This document shows positions 7,701-14,182 of a DNA stretch of 15,387 nt, in pieces (positions within the stretch are counted from its first letter, which is position 1; every line of letters starts with the position of its first letter). The notes below the pieces were generated by a model. The model did no database searches, had not been told where the DNA came from, and was given only the letters and a program-made list of their open reading frames with translations. Position numbers and translations under genes: made by a program. Source of the stretch: Gyrodactylus bullatarudis (lineage: Eukaryota > Platyhelminthes > Monogenea > Gyrodactylidea > Gyrodactylidae); the NCBI GenBank assembly GCA_012064415.1, contig SSNU01000292.1:1-15387 (forward strand), written 5' to 3'.

Positions 7701-10442
7701 GGACTTTCAATAAAAATAATCTGATAAAATTCTGCATTCTTGAGTTCTGATTGAGCCAAAATTATGAAACCAAATCTCCTACATTTACTGATTATCAAAT
7801 TATTTGTTTTACTTATTTCATTTTAGATTTCTATTCCATCTATTTATCTTGCCATGGATTCAGAAGGCCATTGTCACACATTCTCAGCGGTTTCTATGAT
7901 TCCGACAGAGGTAAGCAATACTTACTAAGTATTTATTTCCAAAAAGAAAATCACTCAACTACTTTCAAGTGAATCGAGAAACAAAATATTTTGTTGAAGT
8001 TATAAACATTTACTTAATAATTTGATTCTAGGTTTAGAGAGGATCAAATGTACTTTTAATGTGAAGTTAAATGAGACAGGCTAAACATTTTCATAGCTAT
8101 TTTAGAATATCGGCTTGAAAAATCTAATATGCGTGAGTGGTGTAAGCTCTTCTTGTCACTGCAGTCGCCTCTTTTTGGATCGAGCGATTTGCATTTTTTC
8201 AAATTTTATAGAATGTTAACTAAAGGTCGAGATATGATTTATTTATTGATTTCTCGATCAATTTGTAAACATACTTGAAAAAGGGATTTAGCTTCTGGCG
8301 AATTCATATAGAGAAGAAAATTTATTTTGTCCGAATCAATCCTGTAAAGGAAGTACTGAAAAGAAACTTGTACGGAGAGAATTTGAATTCCACTCGATAA
8401 CTGTCAATTTTACTGTGTTATGTACTTAAAAGTCTATTGATTATTCAGTTTCAAAAGGATGAAATAGGATTAAAGATGGAAATAACTCTTGGGATTATGG
8501 TTATTTCTTTATCTCTTTCGTCAATAATTTTCTGTAAGATCTCGTTTGAGGGAGGGAGTAATGCTTGAAAAGTTTTCCAAGCGCTGAAAGTGGGAAATAA
8601 TAATCAAATATTATTATAAACACACATTACTTCTTCCTGCTCCTTGATCTTCAGATACTAAAGATGTTTGTTAATTCTTTCTGACTTGGTGAATAAAGAT
8701 TCAATGAATATCGATAAAAAACATCTTCTAGACTTAGGTTCTCAAATGATGTTCATTCATCAGATTCCAGCCAAATAAGATTAATCCTTAAAGTCTTATT
8801 GAGATTATTTCTAATGATTCATCTAAGGCTCAGAAAACACTTTGCTTATCATTAACTCGTTAGGAAATCTATTAATCTTCTGGAATACACAAAGATCTCA
8901 GTTCTATCATTCGTCAAACATGTTCTACACTTAATGTTTGTTTAAAACGTTTTTTTAAACCTACTTCCTAGGAAAAAAGTAAGAAAACTTCATCATGCCA
9001 GTAGAATTCAAATATCCAATCGCCAAAATTCTTTCTGATAAACCTTTAAAGATAGCATACTTTTTGATCGATTAGTAATGATTAGTAATCAGCGTATTCT
9101 CAAACCATATTATAGACAAAATATTGAATTTGAGTCAATAACCCTATCTAGACGATAAAGACTCAAAATTGATATAAAACGATTCTAAATGAGAATTCCA
9201 CTAATAAGTAGACGAAAACCAAATTTTTACTAATATTGGTTATTTTATCCAAGTTTTGATATGTCTTTGAGACATTTTGGTATTTTTCAGATTTGTTCAG
9301 AAATTGATTATGTGATATTTTCTGGACTTGAGTTATAACTGAGAATTTCCGACTTTGGATAATCGCTCTGTACAGGGCGAACCTGACGACAGGGTTAAGA
9401 AAAACTTTTCTGGGACTTCAAGGGCGAAGCGAGGAGTAAAAATAATTCCGAAAGGTTATTAAAAGGAGTCGAATTCTAAGTGATAATATCTGTTTTATGG
9501 TCGGACAGTGCTTTTGTACCAGATTTTGACTTATTTTGCGATTTGGGCTATTAAAAGACTCCGGGCTCTAAATGAAATTCTGTACATTTTTAATGAATTC
9601 ACCTTACTTTAGGCAATTGGGATTTTTTTATCCAGTTAAAGTCATCAGAATAGGCTCAATTTTCTGTCTAGACGTCTTGGATTGAATTTAAAAACCAATT
9701 CGTTCTAGTTTAATGCGTTTAGATTTTTTTTCTTTAGCAATATCTGAATTTTGGATTCAAATTAGCTAGGCTATTCTCAAGAAATTCAATTCCTCGTTAA
9801 GAGTTATAATTTGAGAATCTACTTCATAAGTACATGTTTAAATTCATAAGTCTACAACTTGATGAAACTCTTTGATCTTTGTTTTTAGTTGAGCTACAGA
9901 TAATTCCATGAGTAAAAAGGGTTGATGCCAGTTATAAGAATATAGCGTTTTTATTTCGTGGCATTATATTCATACCTCATCTTTTCAAATTACTTTGAGC
10001 TTTCAATTACAGTAACACTACCCACTTCCTCGTACATAATTTCTACTCTATTATTCCTATATCACTCTTACACGTATATCCCAAAAAGTCTATGTTATTA
10101 TTAATACACACGCACCAGAGAACAACCAATGAGATTTAAAATCAATACTTTGTACACAATTTTCTTAATATAAATCTGGTATGTAAAAGCTGATGAGTAT
10201 GCCACGAAATAAAAGCGCTATATTCTTATAACTGGCATCAACCCCTTTTTACTCATGGAAAATTTATAGTTCAAACTTTATTTGATTCCCATTTCAATTT
10301 TCTTTTAGAAAAATCAATCATTATCTCAATCGGCCATGAATATCTCAAGTTGTATCACAAATCAAAGTCAAACTCGCATTTCCATCACAATTCCGGAAGC
10401 ATCTCAACACAGAGTGGTGCAAATATGATTTTATGGAGTTAG
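1631..10442 (+). CDS. Nine-exon gene, beta-propeller-like protein, 3' part
   Basis: Join of 1631-1775, 1838-1894, 2315-2537, 3276-3429, 4298-4531, 5321-5553, 7464-7607, 7827-7910 and 10309-10442. It gives 468 codons and a TAG stop, and phases match at all eight junctions. Donors are GTATGA, GTGAGT, GTAAGT, GTGAGT, GTATGT, GTAAGT, GTAAGT and GTAAGC; acceptors all end in AG after T-rich tracts. The 5' part is outside the window, because the first exon opens with the last base of a split codon. Visible propeller-like strands include AVIKIYSIHP, GRILIYRFVY, RLWLGTIGGGCIQSFSL, KQIWLITRGGIIF and the final NMILWS. The last resembles the closing strand of C-terminal propellers in RhoGEF (ARHGEF10/17-type) or JIP3/4-like proteins. 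That family suggestion is weak inference; I do not recognise the gene. The second and third introns from the end (219 bp and 1,910 bp) and the last (2,398 bp) contrast with a 62-bp first intron; the long ones are swollen by repeats. Confidence 0.75.
1838..1894 (+). CDS. Exon 2 (57 bp)
   Basis: A short exon of exactly 19 codons, reading IFVALTIPRKYLNGALSDL, between ATTCTTTAG and GTGAGT. The preceding intron is only 62 bp. Entry and exit are phase 0, so it could be skipped without shifting the frame. Confidence 0.65.
2045..2083. repeat. 39-bp dispersed repeat, copy 1
   Basis: Matches 3981-4019 at 38 of 39 bases, in the same orientation, in different introns of the same gene. On the minus strand it carries CTGATGAG, seven bases, then GAAAT. 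In this copy the flank adds a complementary arm: CACCG at 2061-2065 pairs with CGGTG at 2084-2088. See the findings for its likeness to the Penelope pLTR motif. Confidence 0.7.
2315..2537 (+). CDS. Exon 3
   Basis: Follows CCAATTTAAG and ends before GTAAGT in phase 1. It encodes ILLSGIAPGKNAVIKIYSIH, with alternating hydrophobic residues like a propeller strand, then a long polar acidic loop rich in Asp, Asn and Ser, ending FIRIPPG. A 92-codon ORF from 2400 is another frame across this exon and was discarded. Confidence 0.7.
2744..3160. mobile_element. Degraded foldback-family relic in intron 3
   Basis: It starts after TA at 2742-2743 with AAGCTAGTTAATATG, the family's outer end. Around 2915-2968 it carries GGCGCCAAAATTCCATTC and nearby bases that align with the AATGCACCAAATTTCCAC region of better-kept copies. 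The right end near 3120-3160 (ACCTTGATGG and GATTTTTGTAAAAATT) is uncertain. No coding content. Confidence 0.45.
3276..3429 (+). CDS. Exon 4
   Basis: Acceptor ACTTTAG, donor GTGAGT, entering in phase 1 and leaving in phase 2. It encodes DGEMDPNTIRIILSSASGRI followed by LIYRFVYTRDSSYELETSF. The pattern of small residues, a Ser-Gly turn and an alternating strand fits one propeller blade. Confidence 0.7.
3981..4019. repeat. 39-bp dispersed repeat, copy 2
   Basis: Same 39 bases as 2045-2083 with one change (GACTATTAC against GACTCTTAC). The flanks are unrelated to copy 1, so the match is a discrete repeat and not a duplication of the whole intron. Confidence 0.7.
4298..4531 (+). CDS. Exon 5, clearest propeller-like blade
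   Basis: Acceptor TAATTTTTTAG, donor GTATGT, phase 2 in and out. It begins CRNLACFATCDNSLCVMRTP and ends with MIFTNIDDYKRLWLGTIGG then GCIQSFSLESVKFNDE. The WLGT-x-x-G-x-I pattern is common in C-terminal propellers of signalling and scaffold proteins. The antisense 64-codon ORF here is a shadow. Confidence 0.75.
4837..5071. mobile_element. Foldback MITE, short copy 2 in intron 5
   Basis: It runs from AAGCTAGTTGATATG, next to TA at 4835-4836, to CATGTCAACTAGGTT, next to TA at 5072-5073. Total 235 bases. The interior matches the left arm of copies 1 and 3 (ATTTACTATTTTTACAAAAA, GAAAATGCACCAAATTTCC, TTATCGATTTCGATTATTCG) and then passes directly to the right terminus. It is thus an internally deleted form with only short terminal inverted repeats. 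Flanking TA on both sides suggests a TA target duplication. Confidence 0.7.
5321..5553 (+). CDS. Exon 6
   Basis: Acceptor ATTTTATTAG, donor GTAAGT, entering in phase 2 and leaving in phase 1. The frame reads IILPDYSKCLHYMLTFRDEH, then DYLFASVSGGVPHKKHSELL, then GIARLLIYSTNPEQEKIILL. Strand-turn alternation continues. The ORF extends past the donor by chance. Confidence 0.75.
5654..5934. mobile_element. Diverged foldback-family member in intron 6
   Basis: Left end AAGTTAGTTGATATG after TA at 5652-5653; right end CATATTAATTAGCTTT. These are imperfect inverted versions of the family terminus. The interior (TTTTACAAAAAAAATTTTTC and on) keeps only weak likeness to the better copies. Confidence 0.45.
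6084..6837. mobile_element. Long-TIR foldback MITE, copy 3 in intron 6
   Basis: Best-preserved member, 754 bases. Left arm 6084-6378 and right arm 6541-6837 are near-perfect reverse complements for about 295 bases, with only scattered changes. It starts AACCTAATTGACATGAAG and ends CTTCATGTCAATCAGGTT, flanked by TA on both sides (6082-6083 and 6838-6839). The roughly 160-base centre shares the GGGAAATCGAACCATTT core with copy 1. No ORF is meaningful; the 69-codon minus ORF spans the loop. The transcript of the host intron could fold here into a long hairpin. Confidence 0.8.
7464..7607 (+). CDS. Exon 7
   Basis: Acceptor ATCTAATATTAG, donor GTAAGT, phase 1 in and out. It encodes STSLSEPVDLTLNRFMVHN, then NKQIWLITRGGIIFNCTYDE. 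The IWLITRGG-I-I-F segment looks like another WxxxxGxI propeller strand. It lies 1,910 bases after exon 6, an intron lengthened by two inserted elements. Confidence 0.75.
7827..7910 (+). CDS. Exon 8, open in two frames
   Basis: Acceptor TTTCATTTTAG, donor GTAAGC, 84 bases. Phase continuity from exon 7 and into exon 9 gives a reading that starts FYSIYLSCHGFRRPLSH. A second frame is also open throughout and begins ISIPSIYLAMDSEGHCH; it looks at least as protein-like but needs an undetected splice change on both sides. Because the length is a multiple of three, the exon fits either way. The exon itself is fairly secure; the frame is less so. Confidence 0.6.
7911..9843. other. Intron 8, mostly unrecognised
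   Basis: A long intron stretch with no convincing exon. A possible alternative end exon at 8031-8084 was considered and set aside. At 9370-9440 base composition is locally less AT-rich, with a small hairpin (AACCTG, loop ACGA, CAGGGTT), possibly an old insertion. I see no ORF of note and no clear element ends. Confidence 0.4.
9844..9909 (-). pseudogene. Short conserved ORF start, MELSVAQLKT...
   Basis: ATG to TGA, 21 codons, directly downstream of the inverted-repeat arm in minus-strand sense. It aligns with the 20-codon ORF at 10894-10832: both have SVAQLKT, then Lys/Asn, Ile/Val, KE. Several differences fall in third positions (CAA/CAG, CTA/CTC, ACA/ACC, GAG/GAA), which suggests past selection on protein. 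It is likely the first codons of a retroelement ORF, cut short. Confidence 0.5.
9844..10290. mobile_element. Inverted-repeat insertion, likely Penelope-derived
   Basis: Arms 9904-9964 and 10199-10260 are inverted copies differing by one substitution and one indel over about 61 bases (ATGCCACGAAATAAAA, then CTATATTCTTATAACTGGCATC in two parts). Weaker likeness extends inward to GGTATG (10178-10183 and its complement 9971-9976) and outward past ATGGAA on both sides. The right arm carries CTGATGAG at 10190-10197 and GAAAT at 10206-10210. Aligned with the Penelope pLTR at 12181-12251 it shares TGG(C/T)ATGTA, CTGATGAGTATGCC, CGAAATA and CTGGCATC in the same order and similar spacing. The left arm, read on the minus strand, continues into a 21-codon ORF (9909-9844) like the one next to the Penelope pLTR. 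I infer a pair of inverted pLTRs from a second Penelope-like lineage. Confidence 0.6.
10309..10442 (+). CDS. Terminal exon 9
   Basis: Acceptor TTTTCTTTTAG, then 43 codons and TAG at 10440-10442. It reads KSIIISIGHEYLKLYHKSK, a Ser/His-rich loop, and ends GANMILWS. A hydrophobic strand ending in a Trp near the very C-terminus is typical of a last propeller strand. The 3' flank runs to a consensus AATAAA at 10826-10831. Confidence 0.7.
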
Positions 10443-10831
10443 ACATGACACTTTTTTTCCATGACAGGAATGTATTCACAGAAAAATCCTTTTTATCTTG
10501 TTTCTATATCGTCAATATTGTATTATTATTGAAGTTTTAATCTTGCCGATTTGAATTTTCAGTCAATGTGGCTGTATAACTTGAAATTACTCTATAGAGT
10601 GCTCTGTTTTCAATTTACATTTGGAAAGTTCAAATTGAGGTGTATATTTGATTTTTGTCATCCCTCAGATAAAAGATTCTTATTTGTTGAAGATTATTGC
10701 ACTCGGAAGAAATTTGAACTTAAACTAACCATGGTTTTATTTATTAAAAAGATTCCGATTCTCTCTTTCATTTTCATCCAAACATATAATCGAATTTTTG
10801 GTTTATTTGAAAAAAATTAGTTGTTAATAAA
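10443..10831 (+). other. 3' untranslated region and poly(A) signal
   Basis: Runs from the TAG of exon 9 to a consensus AATAAA at 10826-10831. It contains a 270-base open frame (10551-10820) with no recognisable domain; its composition is that of AT-rich noncoding DNA. The Penelope-like element begins immediately after the signal. Confidence 0.5.
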
Positions 10832-10894
10832 CTATTTGTACATCTGGTTGAGGTGTTCTTTAACATTGGTTTTGAGCTGAGCTACCGATGTCAT
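10832..10894 (-). pseudogene. Start of a following Penelope ORF, MTSVAQLKT...
   Basis: ATG at 10894-10892, TAG at 10834-10832, 20 codons. It begins five bases beyond the end of the sense pLTR. The peptide matches the 21-codon ORF at 9909-9844 in SVAQLKT-x-x-KE. Its position just 3' of a pLTR fits the first codons of the next unit in a tandem Penelope arrangement, truncated soon after. Family knowledge: such elements are often found as partial tandem copies. Confidence 0.5.
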
Positions 10895-10898
10895 AAGT

Positions 10899-11082
10899 AT
10901 ATTTAATGAAATAAGAAGATGATAGATTATTTCACAAATAAAGATCTCTATTTTGGGCATACTCATCAGTATGATACATGTCATATAAATACTGGTTTAA
11001 CAAATAATAAAGTAGACCTTATTGGTCAAGATTTACAATTTTTCCAATTGGTTCCTACCTGTTACCAGGTAAGAACTGTTAA
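10899..11082 (-). repeat. Penelope pLTR, sense copy (184 bp)
   Basis: Inverted copy of 12087-12270, equal in length and differing at 5 of 184 bases with no indels. Four of the five changes are C in the other copy and T here (plus-strand reading of this copy). On the element's sense strand it carries CTGATGAG (10969-10962), but the downstream GAAA has become AAAA, consistent with loss of a CpG. Confidence 0.85.
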
Positions 11083-11145
11083 AGTTTGAAAATACATTGT
11101 TCTTAGTTTAGAAAAGTGTTAATAAAATTATGATAATTATGGTAA

Positions 11146-11379
11146 CTATTGAGTTGCTGTGAAGAATTGTGTTATTTGTAAATTTGTGTCTACCTCTTCT
11201 CGTTTTCTCTTCTTTGGAGGGGGTTGGGATGCAGGTAGATTTTTTTCCCTTGGTTTAGGTAAGCTCATTGGTTTTACATGATTTTTTTGGACACATAGAT
11301 TTGGTTTGTGTTGATTGATAAGGTATGCTTCAGCTGCTTTTAAGATGTAACCGTTTTCCCTGATGGTTTGTAAAGTATT
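11146..11379 (-). pseudogene. Penelope C-terminal tail after frameshift
   Basis: A 77-codon frame ending in TAG, offset from the main ORF. It starts NTLQTIRENGYILKAAEAYL, like the end of GIY-YIG domains in Penelope elements where the final helix follows the strand-rich core. A basic nuclear localisation signal follows (PPKKRKREE) and then TNLQITQFF near the C-terminus. A TGA lies just upstream in this frame and a run of eight C (minus strand) sits at 11390-11397, so more than one indel separates it from the main ORF. Confidence 0.75.
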
Positions 11380-12250
11380 TCAAAGTTTTGGGGGGGGAAA
11401 CTTGGGCATTACATGTTCTTAAATGCTCTCTAGCAGCGGTTTGACCCTTGTAAAGATGTTCATCAATCCTATCTTCGAGTCGTCTTGTTGTATGTCCAAT
11501 GTACACCGATTCACATGGGCATTTAAACTTGTAGATCACATGGCTCTTCTTGAGTATATCAATTTGGTCCTTTGACGAGTTGTTGAATAATTTTTGTGTT
11601 GTGAAAATCGTCCTTAGGTTTCCATTTGGGTATGTTTCTCCGAAAACATTGTTGATTTTCGTTCGAAGGATTGCTGCAATTTTATCGCCTTTGAAAGGTA
11701 GGTTCAGAGTTACAGTCTCGCCTTCTTTTTGATTCGGTTTTGCTTTTGGCGTGTAGAGCTTGGACAGACGATCATTAATTAATTCAATTGGATAGTCATT
11801 TGAGAGGAAAATTCCGATCAAATTTTCCAATTCGCTCTCCCAAGCTGATTCTGAAACGATTCTACGAGTCCGTTTGGCAAGAGCTGTTATCAACCCTCGT
11901 TTCACCTTCATTGGTACGAAAGAATTGAAATTGAGTAGGTTCCCGGTGAATGTGTTCTTCCTGTAGATACCTCTGGTTATGGACCCATCTTCGTTTCTCG
12001 ATAGTTTTACATCCAGGAATGATAGACTGTTGTTGTTCTTTTTCTCGACTGTGAATTTCATCTGGCTGTGTGCCTGGTTAAATTTATTAACAGTTCTTAC
12101 CTGGTAACAGGTAGGAACCAATTGGAAAAATTGTAAATCTTGACCAATAAGGTCTACTTTATTATTTGTTAAACCAGTATTTATATGGCATGTATCATAC
12201 TGATGAGTATGCCCGAAATAGGGATCTTTATTTGTGAAATAATCTGGCAT
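11330..12250 (-). pseudogene. Penelope RT tail and GIY-YIG endonuclease ORF
   Basis: 306 codons. Residues 1-55 are the antisense of the inverted pLTR and are not genuine protein. From about residue 56 the Penelope pattern begins: HSQMKFTVE (61-69), LSFLDVKLSR (76-85), GIYRKNTFTG (94-103), NFNSFVP (107-113) and NDYPIELI (151-158), the region after the RT palm. The GIY-YIG domain follows: VIYKFKCPC (238-246), VYIGHTTRRLEDRIDEH (249-265), and REHLRTC (274-280), with Cys 244 and 246 and His 265 and 276 as possible metal ligands. The catalytic tyrosines and arginines are present. The frame is lost at about residue 286 in a C run; the remaining 20 residues are out of frame. The RT catalytic core is missing, so it cannot retrotranspose on its own. 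Confidence 0.9.
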
Positions 12251-12270
12251 CTTCTTATTTCATTAAATAT
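12087..12270 (+). repeat. Penelope pLTR, inverted 5' copy (184 bp)
   Basis: Reverse-oriented copy of 10899-11082. It joins truncated coding sequence at about 12086. It keeps the less-changed motif on the plus strand: TGGCAT 12186-12191, CTGATGAG 12200-12207, ATGCC 12209-12213, GAAAT 12215-12219, TGGCATC 12245-12251. Inverted pLTRs at truncated 5' ends are known for this class. Confidence 0.85.
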
Positions 12271-12768
12271 TTCTACATCAAATAACTGCTAATATCACCA
12301 CTAATATCGAGAATCAGAACTTTTTAGATACTACATTACTTTTACTAGAAATGAAAAAAACACCTTAAGAATATGAAAATTATCAATCCATCTTGAAGAA
12401 GTTGAGAAATTTGAAATTTAAGTATTGCATTTTTACCTGTTGAAGGTGATACATTACCATCAATGTTTACTTCAAAGATCTTTTATGCTCAGTGGACGAA
12501 TTCAATAGGGTTCAATGGTACTGATCGAATCAGGAGAAAATTCTCTTTGAAAATTGAGGCTAAAAACTAAAAAAGTGTGAAATTTTGGCCATAAAATATA
12601 TTTTTTAAAACTTGTTCTACTTTTAAGTAGATCTATGATGAGTAAAATCTATTTTTCATAGGAAATTTGGGGTTTGCGATATCTCATACACCAAAACTGG
12701 GGCACAACTGTAATTTTTTCCATGGCCAAGTTTAAATTTTTTGTGCTATATTAAAACCGACAATGATG
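12271..12768. other. Intergenic, nothing firm
   Basis: AT-rich sequence between the Penelope element and an old foldback relic. No exon with good splice sites and no RNA gene seen. Parts near 12540-12700 may belong to the relic that follows. Confidence 0.4.
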
Positions 12769-12850
12769 TTAAGCTCAAATATTGAAAGAGTGGAATTTTG
12801 ACGCATTTTCATAAAAAAAGCAAAATTTTTGTCATATTGGTATGGTGTGA
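12769..12850. repeat. Old foldback-family fragment
   Basis: TTAAGCTCAAATATTGAAAG, then AGTGGAATTTTGACGCATTT, aligns with the arm of copy 1 near 1030-1070 (TTGAGCTCAAAAGTTGAAAA, AGTGGAAATTTGGTGCATTT). Identity is moderate, so this is an older insertion. Its borders are not visible. Confidence 0.5.
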
Positions 12851-13639
12851 GAGATTTTTATTACAAGCGTATGAGATACAGAATGAACTTTAGTGAAACC
12901 ACGGTAGCGAATAATTCCTCATAAGTCATTAATTTCTAAAATTGGCCCGCTCTGTTAATTCAACTGGAAAATAAGTATCATCAGATCAATGAAACGATCC
13001 AAGTCTGTTATGAAATCTTTAATGAACTTCATTTCGAAGAAAAACTTGAGTAATCTTAAATCATCCGAACCCTGATAAATTCTAGATCACGTCATTTTGT
13101 GTATAAAGTTTTAATAATAAAAACAATCTTTTCCCTCTCAGAATTTTCAGACAAGTAATCTCTTCATGCGTGAAATGACAAAAATCTTGAAATCTTATTT
13201 CCACTTGAACAAAATTGAGTTTGAATCAAATAATTCGAGAATTCTCTAATAAATTAAAAAAAATTTCCTATACGCTCTTAAATCTTAGCCATGATCTGAT
13301 CGATCTTAACTGTAGTTGGTTGGTTATTTTTCATCTTTAGATTGTCTACTCTACATTGGGGCTTTTTATTGATATCTAAAGTTGATTTCTAAAATTTTTT
13401 TTTACCAAACAAGAATGATATTTCTCTTGTTAAAATTCATTTTATAAAACAACCAATGATGAATTTTCTTAAAGTTCTTTGATGCTGAAATCGTGAAAAT
13501 TTCATTAAATTTCTATTTTAAAAATATCGTCTATCGAATGGCATTAATCGCTAGGCCAGAAAGTTAACCTTAAGCTCTACAGAACATAAGTTGAATAAAC
13601 AATAAGCAGTGTTCAACAGTTTAAGATGGTAATTATGAA
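12851..13639. other. Intergenic, nothing recognised
   Basis: AT-rich, many stops in all frames, no recognisable element ends or genes. Confidence 0.4.
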
Positions 13640-13875
13640 GCTCAAAATTAGCCAGGTTGTTCGATGATGGAAATTGTCTTAAAAAATTTGCAAGAGATGT
13701 TGGAAGAAATTTTTATGCTGAATTTTGGATAATTTCTGGGCTCATAGGGAAGTACTTGTGTTATCCAAATGGACCCTTTATCGCCGGCCTTTCATCTTCA
13801 CTAGCCCTCTCCAGTATAAAACCTGGGTCTTTATATTTCTGAGACAAGGCTTGTAACCATTAGACTAGAATTATC
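13640..13875 (-). repeat. Candidate tRNA-derived SINE
   Basis: On the minus strand TAGTCTAATGG (13867-13857) fits the RNA polymerase III A box. After 33 bases, the tRNA spacing, comes GGTTTTATACTGG, which fits a decayed B box. It lies within a T-arm-like hairpin with CCAG and CTGG arms (13811-13826). A B-box consensus would have TTCGA, so this copy is worn. The body probably runs on to about 13640. The 61-codon plus-strand ORF here (13657-13842) is then repeat sequence. No poly(A) tail or target duplication was identified. Confidence 0.4.
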
Positions 13876-14178
13876 ACCCAAAATATTTGTAAGCATACTT
13901 GTAAGTATAAATGATAAATTTCTTACATTCAGATCCACTTTTAATCATCTTCAAGCTTGTTTTTTCTTCCGAAGAAACCCACAAATAACTACATTAATGT
14001 ATTTCATGGAAAAGTTGACGTTCCTAAATAATAATAAGAAATATTCTTTTTTGTCTACCAGGAAATCAATAGCTCTGTTACCTTTTAATTCTACTTCAGG
14101 CATTTCAAAATAGAATATCTCCCATAAAATCAAACGGAAAAATATGCCTTTTGAGTTAAATTTTCAAACTGTATCTGA
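13876..14178. other. Intergenic, nothing recognised
   Basis: Separates the SINE candidate from the TTAA element. A 60-codon minus-strand ORF here has no recognisable features. Confidence 0.4.
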
Positions 14179-14182
14179 TTAA

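Larger units (their letters stand above)
10832..12270 (-). mobile_element. Truncated Penelope-like retroelement
   Basis: Order on the minus strand: inverted pLTR (12270-12087), reverse transcriptase tail plus GIY-YIG endonuclease (12086-11330), frame-shifted C-terminal tail (to 11146), sense pLTR (11082-10899), and the start of a following ORF (10894-10832). The RT fingers and palm are absent, so this copy is inactive. It lies just downstream of the poly(A) signal of the propeller-like gene, in opposite orientation. No clear target duplication was found. Confidence 0.85.

Noticed and set aside
8031..8084. Alternative terminal exon after TTGATTCTAG, reading LERIKCTFNVKLNETG then TAA
   Set aside because: It is in phase with exon 8, but it has no nearby poly(A) signal that I trust. 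Exon 9 at 10309 is also in phase and ends in a much more propeller-like strand. Kept only as a possible alternative end.
10551..10820. 89-codon plus-strand ORF downstream of the gene
   Set aside because: It lies in the 3' flank before AATAAA, starts in a weak context, and has the Phe/Leu/Lys-rich composition expected of AT-rich noncoding DNA.
10899..12270. Reading the 184-bp inverted repeats as DNA transposon TIRs
   Set aside because: The enclosed coding sequence is a Penelope RT tail with GIY-YIG endonuclease, and inverted pLTRs are known for that class.
13657..13842. 61-codon plus-strand ORF with a hydrophobic stretch
   Set aside because: It is the reverse strand of the SINE candidate and has no other support.
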